From: CAVQKZ01 sp963837325 | GTDB lineage: Bacteria > Actinomycetota > Actinomycetes > Mycobacteriales > Jatrophihabitantaceae | NCBI GenBank assembly: GCA_963837325.1 | Contig: CAWIMV010000001.1 | Coordinates: 1,116,001 to 1,180,000 of the forward strand | DNA: 64,000 bases | Reading direction: 5' to 3' | In this document: positions 17,140 to 25,541 of the stretch, in pieces | Layout: each line of letters opens with the position of its first letter | Position numbering within the stretch: the first letter of the stretch is position 1 | Program-made: the position numbers and the translations under genes | The notes under the pieces: generated by a model | The model's input: the letters and a program-made list of their open reading frames with translations, nothing else | Database searches by the model: none | Told to the model about the DNA's origin: nothing

Positions 17140-18066
17140 GTGAGGCTGGCGTTCGCGGGGACCCCGCATGCGGCCGTGCCGTCGCTACGAGCGCTGCTCG
17201 ACTCGCCGCGGCACGACGTGGTCGCCGTGGTTACCCGGCCACCGGCCCCGGCCGGCCGGGGCCGGGCCGAGAGGTCCTCGCCCGTCGCCGACGTCGCCGC
17301 CGCAGCCGGGCTACCGGTGCTCACGCCTCGTCGGCCGGCCGAGCCGGCGTTCCTGGCCGAGCTCAGCGCGCTGGGCGTCGCGTGCGTGGCGGTCGTGGCC
17401 TACGGCGCATTGCTGCCGTTGCCCGCGCTTGCCGTCCCTGTGCACGGCTGGGTGAACCTGCACTTCTCGCTGTTGCCGGCCTGGCGGGGCGCTGCGCCCG
17501 TCCAGCACGCCATCCTGCACGGCGACGAGATCACCGGAGCATCGACGTTCCAGATCGAGGCCGGACTCGACACCGGCCCGGTGTACGGCGTGATCACGGA
17601 GGCGATCCGGGCCGACGACACCGCCGGCGCCCTGCTTGCGCGCCTCGCGCTCAGCGGCGCTGCCCTGCTGAGTGCCACGATGGACGGCATCGCCGACGGT
17701 TCCCTCGTGCCGCGCCCCCAGCCGGCTGAGGGCGTATCGATCGCGAGCAAGATCTCTGCCGCTGATGCGCGCGTCGACTGGGCCACGCCGGCCCAGCACG
17801 TCGACCGGCTGATCCGGGCCTGCACCCCGGATCCCGGAGCCTGGAGCACCCTCGGCGACGCGCGGCTCAAGCTCGGCCCGGTGCGTCCGCGCGACATCGA
17901 CTCGCTCGGCGCGGGAGAGCTGCTGGTCGAGAAATCGGCGGTGCGGGTCGGCACGCTGACCAACGACGTCGAACTGAGCACCGTCCAGCCACCGGGCAAA
18001 CGGCCGCTACCGGCGGCGGACTGGGCCAGGGGAGCGCGGCTGCTACCGGGCGCGCGCCTTGGCTGA
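17140..18066 (+). CDS. fmt: Methionyl-tRNA formyltransferase
   Basis: Fmt formylates Met-tRNAfMet with 10-formyl-tetrahydrofolate. The 308-residue protein begins MRLAFAGTPHAAVPSLRALL. It carries the catalytic region NLHFSLLPAWRGAAPVQHAI and DTGPVYG, and a C-terminal OB-like tRNA-binding domain from about residue 205. It lies between def and rsmB on the same strand; its 3' end overlaps the TTG start of rsmB by 8 bp, so the two are translationally linked. The GTG start places the Rossmann-like strand directly at the N-terminus as in homologues. Confidence 0.95.
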   Translation: MRLAFAGTPHAAVPSLRALLDSPRHDVVAVVTRPPAPAGRGRAERSSPVADVAAAAGLPVLTPRRPAEPAFLAELSALGVACVAVVAYGALLPLPALAVPVHGWVNLHFSLLPAWRGAAPVQHAILHGDEITGASTFQIEAGLDTGPVYGVITEAIRADDTAGALLARLALSGAALLSATMDGIADGSLVPRPQPAEGVSIASKISAADARVDWATPAQHVDRLIRACTPDPGAWSTLGDARLKLGPVRPRDIDSLGAGELLVEKSAVRVGTLTNDVELSTVQPPGKRPLPAADWARGARLLPGARLG

Positions 18067-19411
18067 CCGCCCGCGGCGCGCGCCGACCGTGCAGGCCTCC
18101 GCCGACCAGCCGCGGCTCGTGGCCTACAACCTGTTGCGGGCCGTTTCGGCCGACGCCGCGTTCGCGAACCTCGTCCTGCCTGGGCTGATCAGCGAGAACG
18201 GCCTCAGCGGTCGGGACGCGGCGTTGGCGACCGAACTCGGCTACGGCACGTTGCGGGCCGCCGGGGTCCTGGACGAAATCCTGGCCAGCTGCCTCGACCG
18301 GCCGCTGGGCCGGGTGGACCCACCCGTGCTCGATCTGCTTCGGCTCGGGGCCTACCAGGTGCTGCGGACCCGTATCCCACCGCACGCGGCGGTGGCCACG
18401 TCCGTCGATCTGGCCCGGGCAACCGGGAACGGCCGGGCGGCCGGATTCCTCAACGCGGTGCTGCGCCGGGTGAGCGCGTCAGACTGGTCGACCTGGACCG
18501 GCCGGCTCAGCGCCGACCGCAAACCGGTACAGCGGTTGGCGCTGCGGTCGGCCCATCCGGACTGGATCGCCGAGGCGTTCGCGGACGCTCTGGGCGGTGA
18601 CTTGCAGGAGGCGGCAGAGGCGCTCGCGGCCGACGACGTGCGACCGCAGACGCACCTCGTGGCGTGGCCCGGCCGCATGGATCGCGAGGCCCTGCTGTCG
18701 GTCGCGGGTGGCGTCGCGGGCCCGTACTCGCCGTATGCGGTGCGACTAACTGCGGGCGATCCTGGTGCCCTGGCCGCCGTGCGAGAGCATCGCGCCGGCG
18801 CCCAGGACGAAGGCAGCCAGCTGTGTGCGCTGGCGCTGGTTTACGCGCCGCTGACCGGCCGCGACGAGCGCTGGCTGGACCTGTGCGCCGGTCCCGGCGG
18901 CAAGACTGCGCTGCTCGCCGCCCTGGCGGCCGACCGCGGTGCCACAGTCACCGCCAACGAGCTGCATGCGCATCGCGCCGCCCTCGTGCGGCAAGCTACG
19001 GCCGCGTGGCCGGTCGAGGTGCGGGTCGGCGACGCGCTCGAGCTTCCTGAGCTCGACGGCGGTTACGACCGCATCCTGGTCGACGCCCCGTGCACCGGGC
19101 TCGGCGCGCTGCGCCGCCGCCCCGAGGCGCGCTGGCGCCGCACCGCCGCCGATGTCACGCCGCTGGCCGCGCTGCAACGTGACCTTCTCGATGCTGCGCT
19201 GCGACTGCTGCGGCCCGGCGGCATCGTCGCCTACGTGACCTGCTCGCCACATCTCGCCGAGACGGCCGAGGTCGTTGCCGGGCATGAGCTGATCGACGCG
19301 CGCCCCGCGTTCCCGGGCGTCGATCAGCTTGGCGACGGTCCGACCGTGCAACTGTGGCCGCACCGACACGGCACGGACGCGATGTTCTGCGCACTGGTGC
19401 GCCGGCCGTGA
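18059..19411 (+). CDS. rsmB: 16S rRNA (cytosine-967-C5)-methyltransferase
   Basis: RsmB methylates C967 of 16S rRNA with SAM. The 450-residue protein has an N-terminal NusB-like helical domain (RLVAYNLLRAVSADAAFANL to about residue 135) and a C-terminal Rossmann methyltransferase. The latter shows LDLCAGPGGKTALLAALAA (SAM loop), LVDAPCTGLGALRRRPEARW (catalytic-site Cys) and TCSPHLAETAEVV (second Cys). The TTG start overlaps fmt by 8 bp; no other start in the vicinity keeps the NusB domain intact. The order fmt, rsmB, rpe, ribD is common in actinobacteria. Confidence 0.94.
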   Translation: MADRPRRAPTVQASADQPRLVAYNLLRAVSADAAFANLVLPGLISENGLSGRDAALATELGYGTLRAAGVLDEILASCLDRPLGRVDPPVLDLLRLGAYQVLRTRIPPHAAVATSVDLARATGNGRAAGFLNAVLRRVSASDWSTWTGRLSADRKPVQRLALRSAHPDWIAEAFADALGGDLQEAAEALAADDVRPQTHLVAWPGRMDREALLSVAGGVAGPYSPYAVRLTAGDPGALAAVREHRAGAQDEGSQLCALALVYAPLTGRDERWLDLCAGPGGKTALLAALAADRGATVTANELHAHRAALVRQATAAWPVEVRVGDALELPELDGGYDRILVDAPCTGLGALRRRPEARWRRTAADVTPLAALQRDLLDAALRLLRPGGIVAYVTCSPHLAETAEVVAGHELIDARPAFPGVDQLGDGPTVQLWPHRHGTDAMFCALVRRP

Positions 19412-19449
19412 CCACCGCGCTGCGCGCCGAGTCCACCACGCCGCAGTCA

Positions 19450-19455
19450 TAGACT
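19450..19455 (+). promoter_or_regulatory. Candidate -10 element of a leaderless promoter (rpe-rib operon)
   Basis: TAGACT lies exactly 6 nt before the GTG of rpe, with no Shine-Dalgarno. The 50 bp between rsmB and rpe is the only gap of this kind in the def-to-ribH run, so this promoter could serve rpe and the riboflavin genes. Confidence 0.5.
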
Positions 19456-19461
19456 CGCTGC

Positions 19462-20145
19462 GTGTCGCGCGCCGGAACGCCTGAGCCGATGATCGCTCCC
19501 AGCATCCTGGCCGCCGACTTCGCCCGGCTCGCCGAAGCGGCTGAGGCCGTGGACAACGCCGACTGGCTGCACGTCGACGTGATGGACTACCACTTCGTCC
19601 CCAACCTGACCCTGGGGCTTCCGGTCGTGCAGAGCCTCCACGAGGCGACCGGCCTGCCGCTCGACTGCCATCTGATGATCGACGACCCGGACCGGTGGGC
19701 GGCGGGCTACGCGGAGGCCGGCGCGGCCAACGTGACGTTTCACGTCGAAGCCGCCCGCGACGCCATACAGACCGCCCGCGGCATCCGGGCCGCCGGCGCG
19801 CTTGCCGGGCTGGCGGTCAAGCCGGACACACCGATCGAGCCGTATCTCGAGGTATTGCAGGAGTTCGACACACTGCTGGTGATGACCGTCGAACCCGGCT
19901 TCGGCGGGCAGGAATTCATGAGCGAAGTGCTGCCGAAGGTGCGTCGGGCTCGCGACGAGGTCCGGGCCGGGCATCTGCGGTTGTTCCTCGAGGTCGACGG
20001 CGGCATCACCACGGACACCATCGAGGCCGCGGCCGAAGCCGGCGCTGATGTGTTCGTCGCCGGATCGTCCGTCTACGGCGCCGAGGATCCCGGGAAGGCC
20101 GTGGAGGCGTTGCGTGTTCAAGCCCGTGCCACGATGCGGACGTAG
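19462..20145 (+). CDS. rpe: Ribulose-phosphate 3-epimerase
   Basis: Rpe interconverts ribulose 5-phosphate and xylulose 5-phosphate in the pentose phosphate pathway. The 227-residue TIM barrel shows IAPSILAADFARLAEA, the metal site HVDVMDYHFVPNLTLG, LDCHLMIDDPDRW, MTVEPGFGGQEFM and EVDGGITTDTI, all family signatures. It supplies or balances ribulose 5-phosphate, the precursor used by the RibB domain of the riboflavin genes that follow 9 bp downstream, which may explain the shared operon. The start is a GTG with a -10-like hexamer 6 nt upstream; ATG codons further in would remove the first strand. Confidence 0.96.
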   Translation: MSRAGTPEPMIAPSILAADFARLAEAAEAVDNADWLHVDVMDYHFVPNLTLGLPVVQSLHEATGLPLDCHLMIDDPDRWAAGYAEAGAANVTFHVEAARDAIQTARGIRAAGALAGLAVKPDTPIEPYLEVLQEFDTLLVMTVEPGFGGQEFMSEVLPKVRRARDEVRAGHLRLFLEVDGGITTDTIEAAAEAGADVFVAGSSVYGAEDPGKAVEALRVQARATMRT

Positions 20146-20154
20146 GAGGCGCGG

Positions 20155-21204
20155 GTGCAGATCAGCGAGGCCGAACAGGCCGCGATGCGGCGTGCGCTCG
20201 CCCTGGCCGAGACGGTCCGGGCCCGCACCAGCCCCAACCCGCCGGTCGGAGCGGTCATCCTCGGCGAAGACGGTTTGCTCGCGGGCGAAGGAGCTACTCA
20301 ACCGGTCGGCGGACCACACGCCGAGGTCGTCGCGCTGACCCAAGCCGGTGAGCAGGCCCGCGGCGGCACGGCAGTGGTCACCCTCGAACCCTGCGCGCAC
20401 ACCGGTCACACCGGGCCCTGCGTCGACGCCCTGCTCAAGGCCGGTGTCGTCAAGGTCGTCTACGCCCTCGACGATCCCAACCCCATTGCCACCGGCGGAG
20501 CGGCCAAGCTGCGCGAGGAGGGCGTGCAAGTAGTGGCCGGGGTGGAGGCCGCCGCGGCGGCTTCCGGAGCATTGCGGCCGTGGCTGCACGCGGTTCATAC
20601 CGGCCGTCCGTTCGTCACCTGGAAGTACGCCGCCACCCTTGACGGCCGGGTCGCCGCTGCCGATCTGAGCGCCCGCTGGATCTCCTCTGCCGCGTCACGG
20701 GCGGACTCACACGCCTTCCGGGCCAGCGTCGATGCGATCGTGGTGGGTAGCGGGACCGTGCTGGCCGACGATCCGCATCTGACCGTTCGCAACGGCGACG
20801 ACGTGCTGGCCGAGCACCAACCGCTGCGGGTGGTGCTCGACCGGCGGCACCGCACCCCGCAGAGTGCGCGAGTCCTCGACAGCGCGGCCGAGACGCTCGT
20901 CCTCGACACGGCGGTGCCGCGTTTCGCATTGAAAGCGCTGTTCGACCGCGGTGTCCGGCATGTCCTGCTCGAGGGCGGCCCGACCCTGGCCGGGGCATTC
21001 GTCGAGGCCCACTGCGTCGACGAGGTGATCGCTTACCTCGCCCCGACCCTTCTCGGGGCCGGACCGAGTGCGCTAGGCCACGCCGGCATCCGCTCGGTCA
21101 GTGAGGCCGTCACACTGGATGTTGAAACGGTCACCAGGCTCGGCGACGACATCAAGGTCGTGGCCCGCCCGATCTGGCCCGAACACATAGCAGGGGAGCA
21201 GTAG
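20155..21204 (+). CDS. ribD: Bifunctional riboflavin deaminase/reductase
   Basis: RibD deaminates the GTP-cyclohydrolase product and then reduces its ribose chain, two early steps of riboflavin synthesis. In the 349-residue protein the N-terminal cytidine-deaminase-like domain has the zinc ligands and catalytic Glu in GGPHAEVVAL and EPCAHTGHTGPC. The C-terminal reductase domain starts near FVTWKYAATLDGRVAA and contains WISSAASRADSHAFRA and VLLEGGPTLAGAFVE, typical of the DHFR-like fold. The GTG start is 9 nt after the rpe stop. ribE follows after 4 nt, so these genes are one operon. Confidence 0.96.
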   Translation: MQISEAEQAAMRRALALAETVRARTSPNPPVGAVILGEDGLLAGEGATQPVGGPHAEVVALTQAGEQARGGTAVVTLEPCAHTGHTGPCVDALLKAGVVKVVYALDDPNPIATGGAAKLREEGVQVVAGVEAAAAASGALRPWLHAVHTGRPFVTWKYAATLDGRVAAADLSARWISSAASRADSHAFRASVDAIVVGSGTVLADDPHLTVRNGDDVLAEHQPLRVVLDRRHRTPQSARVLDSAAETLVLDTAVPRFALKALFDRGVRHVLLEGGPTLAGAFVEAHCVDEVIAYLAPTLLGAGPSALGHAGIRSVSEAVTLDVETVTRLGDDIKVVARPIWPEHIAGEQ

Positions 21205-21208
21205 GTCG

Positions 21209-21808
21209 GTGTTCACCGGAATCATCGAGGAGATCGGCGAGGTCGTCAGCGTTGACAGCCGCGGCGATTCCGCCGTGCTTTCCCTCCAGGCCGGTGCGGT
21301 CACCGAGGATCTGAAACACGGCGCGTCCATTGCCGTCAACGGCGTCTGCCTCACCGTCACAGGCTGGGTGCCCGAAGGGGGCCGGGTCGACTTCGATGTG
21401 ATGGCCGAGACCCTCAAACGGTCGGTGATCGGCACACTGCGCGCGGGCGACAAGGTCAACCTCGAGCGGGCCACTCGCGCCGACTCCCGGTTGGACGGCC
21501 ACATCGTGCAAGGCCACGTCGACGGGACCGGGGTCGTCCTCACCCGCACTACTGGGGGGAACTGGGACGCCGTGCGCTTCGGCCTGCCGGCCGACCTGGC
21601 CCGCTACGTCGCCGAGAAGGGCTCGATCGCCGTCGACGGCGTCTCGCTGACGGTCACCGCGGTCGGCCCGGACTGGTTCGAGGTCGGCCTGATCCCGGAG
21701 ACCCTCCGCGCGACCACGCTCGGCTTCCGGCAGCCCGGCGACCCGGTCAACCTGGAAGTCGACGTCCTGGCCAAATACGTCGCCCGGCTCATGGAAACAA
21801 CGCGATGA
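21209..21808 (+). CDS. ribE: Riboflavin synthase alpha chain
   Basis: This enzyme dismutates two molecules of 6,7-dimethyl-8-ribityllumazine to riboflavin and the pyrimidine precursor. The 199-residue protein shows the two lumazine-binding repeats: MFTGIIEEIGEV with GASIAVNGVCLTV, and GHIVQGHVDGTG with KGSIAVDGVSLTVTAV. The start MFTGIIEE is invariant in the family and fixes the GTG. The stop TGA overlaps the ATG of a 35-codon ORF that fills the gap before ribBA. Confidence 0.96.
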   Translation: MFTGIIEEIGEVVSVDSRGDSAVLSLQAGAVTEDLKHGASIAVNGVCLTVTGWVPEGGRVDFDVMAETLKRSVIGTLRAGDKVNLERATRADSRLDGHIVQGHVDGTGVVLTRTTGGNWDAVRFGLPADLARYVAEKGSIAVDGVSLTVTAVGPDWFEVGLIPETLRATTLGFRQPGDPVNLEVDVLAKYVARLMETTR

Positions 21809-21912
21809 GCGCGCGCGCGAAGAGCCAGGTCAGCCATGCGACGAAGGAGCGTGTGGCCCTCGGGATCCCCCCGAGCGCCAGCGAGCGGGGGAGTTCGAGG
21901 GGCGCTCGATGA
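21805..21912 (+). CDS. Candidate 35-residue protein between ribE and ribBA
   Basis: An ATG overlaps the ribE stop (ATGA), and the stop of this frame overlaps the ribBA ATG (again ATGA), so the ORF exactly bridges the two genes. It begins MSARAKSQVS and ends in a Gly/Ser/Arg-rich stretch. Of 35 codons about 31 end in G or C, as expected for coding sequence here, but the piece is short. Codons 19-28 come from the 28-bp repeat also found at 9958-9985, so the frame may be an accident of a repeat insertion. No family is recognised. The ribBA Shine-Dalgarno (AGGGG) lies inside it, so translation of this ORF could couple ribE and ribBA expression. Confidence 0.4.
   Translation: MSARAKSQVSHATKERVALGIPPSASERGSSRGAR
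21861..21888 (+). repeat. 28-bp dispersed repeat, copy B
   Basis: This copy differs at one position from the minus-strand copy at 9958-9985 and includes CCGAGCGCCAGCGAGCGG. It lies inside the small ORF between ribE and ribBA and contains a CCCCC/GGGGG pair able to form a hairpin. Confidence 0.7.
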
Positions 21913-23138
21913 CCTTGAGACTGGACACCATCGAGCGGGCGATCACCGACATCAAGGCCGGTCGGGCCGTGCTCGTCATCGACGACGAGGACCGCGAGAA
22001 CGAAGGTGACCTGATCTTCGCCGCCGAACTGGCCACACCGGAGCTGGTCGCGTTCATGGTGCGCTACACGTCGGGCTACATCTGCGTTCCGATCACCGAG
22101 GCGGAAGCCGACCGACTTGATCTGCCGCCGATGTTCCGGGTGAACCAGGACCGTCGGGGCACCGCCTACACCGTCACCGTCGACGCCCGCGAAGGCGTCA
22201 CCACCGGCATCTCCGCTTCCGACCGAGCCCACACCATGCGGCTGCTGGCCAACCCGAACGCCACCGCCGCCGACTTCTCCCGTCCCGGACACGTCGTGCC
22301 CTTGCGGGCCAGGGACGGCGGCGTGCTGCGCCGGCCCGGGCACACCGAGGCGGCCGTCGACCTCGCGGTGCTGGCCGGGTTGGCGCCGGCCGGCGTGCTC
22401 TGCGAGGTAGTCAGCGAGAAGGACCCGGCCGGCATGGCCCGGGCCGAGGAGCTGCGGATCTTCGCCGACGAGCACGATCTCGCGCTGATCTCGATCGCCG
22501 ATCTCATCGCCTACCGCCGCCGTTCGGAAAAGCTGGTCGAGCGGGTGGCCTCGGCCCGCGTCCCGCTGCGGTACGGCGAGTACACCGCAGTCGGGTACTC
22601 GTCCAGTTACGACTCTCGCGAGCACGTCGCGTTCGTGTTCGGCGACATCGGCGACGGCGAGGATGTCTTGGTTCGGGTGCACTCCGAATGCCTCACCGGT
22701 GACGTCTTCGGCTCGCTGCGCTGCGACTGCGGTCCGCAATTGGATGCCGCCCTGGCCACCGTCGCCCGAGAGGGTCGCGGCGTCGTGCTCTACATCCGCG
22801 GGCATGAAGGCCGCGGCATCGGGCTGCTGCACAAGCTGCAGGCTTACCAGTTGCAGGACGCCGGTTCGGACACCCTTGACGCCAACCTCGCGTTGGGACT
22901 GCCCGCGGACGCCCGTGACTACGGCACCGGGGCCCAGATCCTGGTCGACCTCGGGATCCATTCCATGCGCTTGTTGTCGAACAATCCAGCCAAACGCGCC
23001 GGCCTCGAAGGTTACGGGCTGCGGGTATCCGGACGCGTCCCGCTGCCCGTGCACGCCAACCCGGAGAACATCCGCTACCTCGAGACCAAGCGGGACCGCA
23101 TGGGTCACGAGCTCGAGATCGACCAGGACCGGTCATGA
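21909..23138 (+). CDS. ribBA: 3,4-Dihydroxy-2-butanone-4-phosphate synthase / GTP cyclohydrolase II fusion
   Basis: The 409-residue fusion catalyses both entry steps of riboflavin synthesis. The N-terminal RibB domain (about 1-205) has the acidic metal site DDEDRENEGDL and the substrate loop with His in RPGHVVPLRA and RRPGHTEAAVDL. The C-terminal RibA domain starts near residue 210 with HSECLTGDVFGSLRCDCGPQ, holding three zinc Cys, then YIRGHEGRGIGLLHKLQAY and the nucleotide-binding RLLSNNPAKRAGLEG. The ATG lies in the ATGA overlap with the small ORF and has AGGGG about 6 nt upstream. It overlaps ribH by 4 bp. Confidence 0.96.
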   Translation: MTLRLDTIERAITDIKAGRAVLVIDDEDRENEGDLIFAAELATPELVAFMVRYTSGYICVPITEAEADRLDLPPMFRVNQDRRGTAYTVTVDAREGVTTGISASDRAHTMRLLANPNATAADFSRPGHVVPLRARDGGVLRRPGHTEAAVDLAVLAGLAPAGVLCEVVSEKDPAGMARAEELRIFADEHDLALISIADLIAYRRRSEKLVERVASARVPLRYGEYTAVGYSSSYDSREHVAFVFGDIGDGEDVLVRVHSECLTGDVFGSLRCDCGPQLDAALATVAREGRGVVLYIRGHEGRGIGLLHKLQAYQLQDAGSDTLDANLALGLPADARDYGTGAQILVDLGIHSMRLLSNNPAKRAGLEGYGLRVSGRVPLPVHANPENIRYLETKRDRMGHELEIDQDRS

Positions 23139-23629
23139 GCGGCCACGGCGCACCGCCGCCGGCACCAGTCGAGGGCGCAGCCGGCTTGCGGGTCGCCGTG
23201 ATCGCCGGCGAATGGCATGCCGAGGTGATGGCCGGCCTGCTCGACGGCGCGCGTCGCGCCCTGCATGATTCCGGCGTCGCCGACGCCACCGAGCTTCGGG
23301 TGCCCGGTGCGTTCGAGCTGCCGGTTGCGGCCGCACGCCTGGCCGCGGCCGGGTTCGACGCCATCGTCGCGCTCGGTGTCGTGATCCGTGGCGGCACGCC
23401 CCATTTCGACTATGTCTGTCAAGCGGCGACAACCGGCCTCACCCTGGTCGCCCAGCGCACCGGCATTCCGGTCGGGTTCGGCGTCTTGACCTGCGATGAC
23501 GAGGAGCAGGCCTTGGCCCGGGCCGGGCTGCCCGGCTCGAGCGAAGACAAGGGTTACCAGGCCACGGCCGCGGCCCTGGCGACGGCGGTCACGCTGGCGC
23601 CGTACTCACGCTCCCCATCGCCTGGCTGA
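23135..23629 (+). CDS. ribH: 6,7-Dimethyl-8-ribityllumazine synthase
   Basis: RibH condenses the RibA/RibD-derived pyrimidine with the RibB product to form lumazine, the substrate of RibE; it typically forms pentamers or 60-mer capsids. The 164-residue protein shows VAVIAGEWHAEVMAGLLDGA, RVPGAFELPVAAARLA, GVVIRGGTPHFDYVC and GVLTCDDEEQAL. It overlaps ribBA by 4 bp (ATGA) and closes the rpe-ribD-ribE-ribBA-ribH run. The Pro-rich first 15 residues precede the conserved domain and are probably disordered. Confidence 0.96.
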   Translation: MSGHGAPPPAPVEGAAGLRVAVIAGEWHAEVMAGLLDGARRALHDSGVADATELRVPGAFELPVAAARLAAAGFDAIVALGVVIRGGTPHFDYVCQAATTGLTLVAQRTGIPVGFGVLTCDDEEQALARAGLPGSSEDKGYQATAAALATAVTLAPYSRSPSPG

Positions 23630-23691
23630 GCGAGCCGCGGGCCCAACGGGCCGATAGGGTCGCTCCCGTCGACGTTCGGAGGATGAAGCAC

Positions 23692-24144
23692 ATGGGCGGC
23701 TATCAGACCGTGGTCGTAGGTACCGACGGCTCCGAGACGTCCTTCCGGGCGGTCGATCGTGCGGCTGCGCTGGCGCACGACGCCGGTGCCGCCCTGGTCA
23801 TCGCCTGTGCCTACTCCCCGTCGCACGACAAGAACCTCGCTCATGATCAGGATGTGCTGGGTCCCGACGCGGCCTATCAGATCGTAGGCTCGGCCCCGGC
23901 GGAGGACACGGTCAGCCGCGCGCGCGACCGTGCTCTCAAGGCTGGTGCGACAAAGGTCGAGACGGTCGTCGTACAGGGCAAGCCGGCCGACACGCTCAGC
24001 AAGATCGTCAAGGCTCGCAACGCCGATCTGCTCGTCGTCGGCAACCGCGGCCTGAATACGTTGGCCGGCCGGATCATCGGTTCGGTGCCACTCGACGTGG
24101 CCCGCCACACACCAACCGACGTGCTCATCGTCCATACGACGTAG
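23692..24144 (+). CDS. UspA-type universal stress protein
   Basis: A 150-residue single-domain Usp protein. It begins VVVGTDGSETSFRAVDRAA and ends with the ATP-binding signature GNRGLNTLAGRIIGSVP followed by DVLIVHTT, so it probably binds ATP. Usp proteins are cytoplasmic and induced by starvation or other stress; the target of this one is unknown. The ATG at 23692 is chosen over one 9 nt earlier because GGAGG (23678-23682) directly touches the earlier ATG and has correct spacing (9 nt) only for the later one. A TAGGGT hexamer upstream (23655-23660) is a likely -10. The cyclase gene follows 7 nt later, suggesting joint transcription. Confidence 0.9.
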   Translation: MGGYQTVVVGTDGSETSFRAVDRAAALAHDAGAALVIACAYSPSHDKNLAHDQDVLGPDAAYQIVGSAPAEDTVSRARDRALKAGATKVETVVVQGKPADTLSKIVKARNADLLVVGNRGLNTLAGRIIGSVPLDVARHTPTDVLIVHTT

Positions 24145-24151
24145 GTCGCCA

Positions 24152-25204
24152 ATGACCGAACCGCACGACGCCGAAGGGACCGAAGTGCTCGGGCAGGCTC
24201 AGCTCGACCTCCCGGCGCTGCTGGAGCGGTTCGAGAAGACTTTGCTCGGCGGCCCGCGCAAGTACAACCGCATCCAGGTCAGCGAGGCGGCCGGGATCGA
24301 GCCCGACGAAGCGCGTGAGTTGTGGCGCGCGCTCGGGTTCGCCATGGTCAACGACGACGATGTGGTGTTCACCGATGGTGACGTGGCGGCGCTGCGAGCA
24401 GCGAAGTTCCTCACCGACCACGCGGCCATCGACGACGAGCGGCGCAATGCGATGACCCGCATGCTCGGCCAGACGTTCTCACGGCTGGCCGCCTGGCAAG
24501 GGCAGCTGCTCATCGAGCTGCTCGTGTCCCGCCCGGAGCTGGTCGCCTCCGAGGATGACATCGGCCAGTTCGTCGACGAGCTGTTGCCCGTCATCGAGGA
24601 CATCCAGACGTTCGTATGGCGCCGTCAGCTGGCGAGCTACTTCTCCCGGATGATCTCGCACGAAACGACGGATCTGGCTGCCGCAGGCGTGACGAGCACC
24701 GTCGTGGGCTTCGCCGACATGTCGGGATTCACCGCGCTCACCCGCAAGGCCACCGAGACTGAACTGCGTGAGGTGCTCGGGGCGTTCGAAGCGGCCACCA
24801 CCGAGGTCGTCGGCGCCCACAACGGCCGCATCGTCAAGACGATCGGCGACGAGGTGCTCTTCGTGGCCGATGCCCCGGCTGACGGCGCCGAGATCGCGCT
24901 CGGCCTGCATGCCGCCGCCGCGGCCGACGACCGCCTGCCGCCGCTGCGGGTCGGGCTCGCGGCCGGCCCGGTGGTGAGCCGCCTCGGCGACGTCTACGGC
25001 TCGACCGTCAACATCGCCAGCCGGCTGACCAGCGTTTGCCGGCCGGGCTGGGTGCTGGTCGATCGGGTCATGGCTGAGTCGCTGCAGGACGATCCGCGGT
25101 ACGCCCTCAAACCGCGTCGCCCGGAGTCGGTGCGCGGTTTTCACCACCTGCGAACCTGGCGGCTGCGCCGGGCCGAGCCGCGCTCACGCCCGCGGGGTGG
25201 CTGA
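24152..25204 (+). CDS. Class III adenylate/guanylate cyclase with N-terminal regulatory domain
   Basis: A 350-residue soluble protein. Residues 1-170 form a helical N-terminal domain of the adenylate-cyclase-regulatory type found in actinobacteria. The catalytic domain starts at about residue 183: Asp189 in FADMSGFTALTRKA and Asp233 in IVKTIGDEVLF bind metal, and VNIASRL near residue 290 supplies the Asn and Arg used in catalysis. These residues are intact, so activity is likely. Lys before TIGDE suggests ATP as substrate, though specificity is not secure. No membrane segment or signal peptide is seen. The gene lies 7 nt after the Usp gene and just before hisE. Confidence 0.9.
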   Translation: MTEPHDAEGTEVLGQAQLDLPALLERFEKTLLGGPRKYNRIQVSEAAGIEPDEARELWRALGFAMVNDDDVVFTDGDVAALRAAKFLTDHAAIDDERRNAMTRMLGQTFSRLAAWQGQLLIELLVSRPELVASEDDIGQFVDELLPVIEDIQTFVWRRQLASYFSRMISHETTDLAAAGVTSTVVGFADMSGFTALTRKATETELREVLGAFEAATTEVVGAHNGRIVKTIGDEVLFVADAPADGAEIALGLHAAAAADDRLPPLRVGLAAGPVVSRLGDVYGSTVNIASRLTSVCRPGWVLVDRVMAESLQDDPRYALKPRRPESVRGFHHLRTWRLRRAEPRSRPRGG

Positions 25205-25231
25205 CCCTGGCCCGGTAGGCTGCCTCACGCG

Positions 25232-25495
25232 ATGAAGACCTTCGAGCAGCTGTTCGCCGAGCTCACCGATCGGCAGCGCGCCCGACCGCCGGGCTCGGCC
25301 ACCGTCGAAGCGCTCGACGCCGGAGTCCACGCTCAGGGCAAGAAGGTCGTCGAAGAGGCCGCCGAGGTGTGGATGGCCGCGGAGCACGAATCCGCTGAGC
25401 GCACCGCCGAGGAGATCAGCCAACTGCTCTACCGTGTCCAGGTGATCATGCTGGGCAAGGGCGTCGCCCTCGATGACGTCTACCGACATCTGTAG
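25232..25495 (+). CDS. hisE: Phosphoribosyl-ATP diphosphatase
   Basis: HisE hydrolyses phosphoribosyl-ATP to phosphoribosyl-AMP, the second step of histidine synthesis. The 87-residue all-helical protein shows MKTFEQLFAELTDRQ, GVHAQGKKVVEEAAEVWMAA (metal-binding Glu cluster) and EEISQLLYRVQVIMLGKGV, the MazG-like fold. The ATG is supported by homology. A TAGGCT hexamer (25216-25221) 10 nt before it is a likely -10 with a very short leader. hisG follows 46 bp later, the usual actinobacterial pair away from the main his operon. Confidence 0.95.
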   Translation: MKTFEQLFAELTDRQRARPPGSATVEALDAGVHAQGKKVVEEAAEVWMAAEHESAERTAEEISQLLYRVQVIMLGKGVALDDVYRHL

Positions 25496-25541
25496 GCCGG
25501 GTCCATGCCATCACTCAGCCCGCTTGCAGACAGGTAATTGC

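Noticed and set aside
21809..21908. FMN riboswitch before ribBA
   Set aside because: The gap is only 100 nt, is filled by the micro-ORF and repeat, and lacks the conserved RFN blocks.
23683..23691. Start of the Usp protein at the first ATG
   Set aside because: GGAGG directly touches this ATG, leaving no spacing; the ATG 9 nt later has proper spacing.
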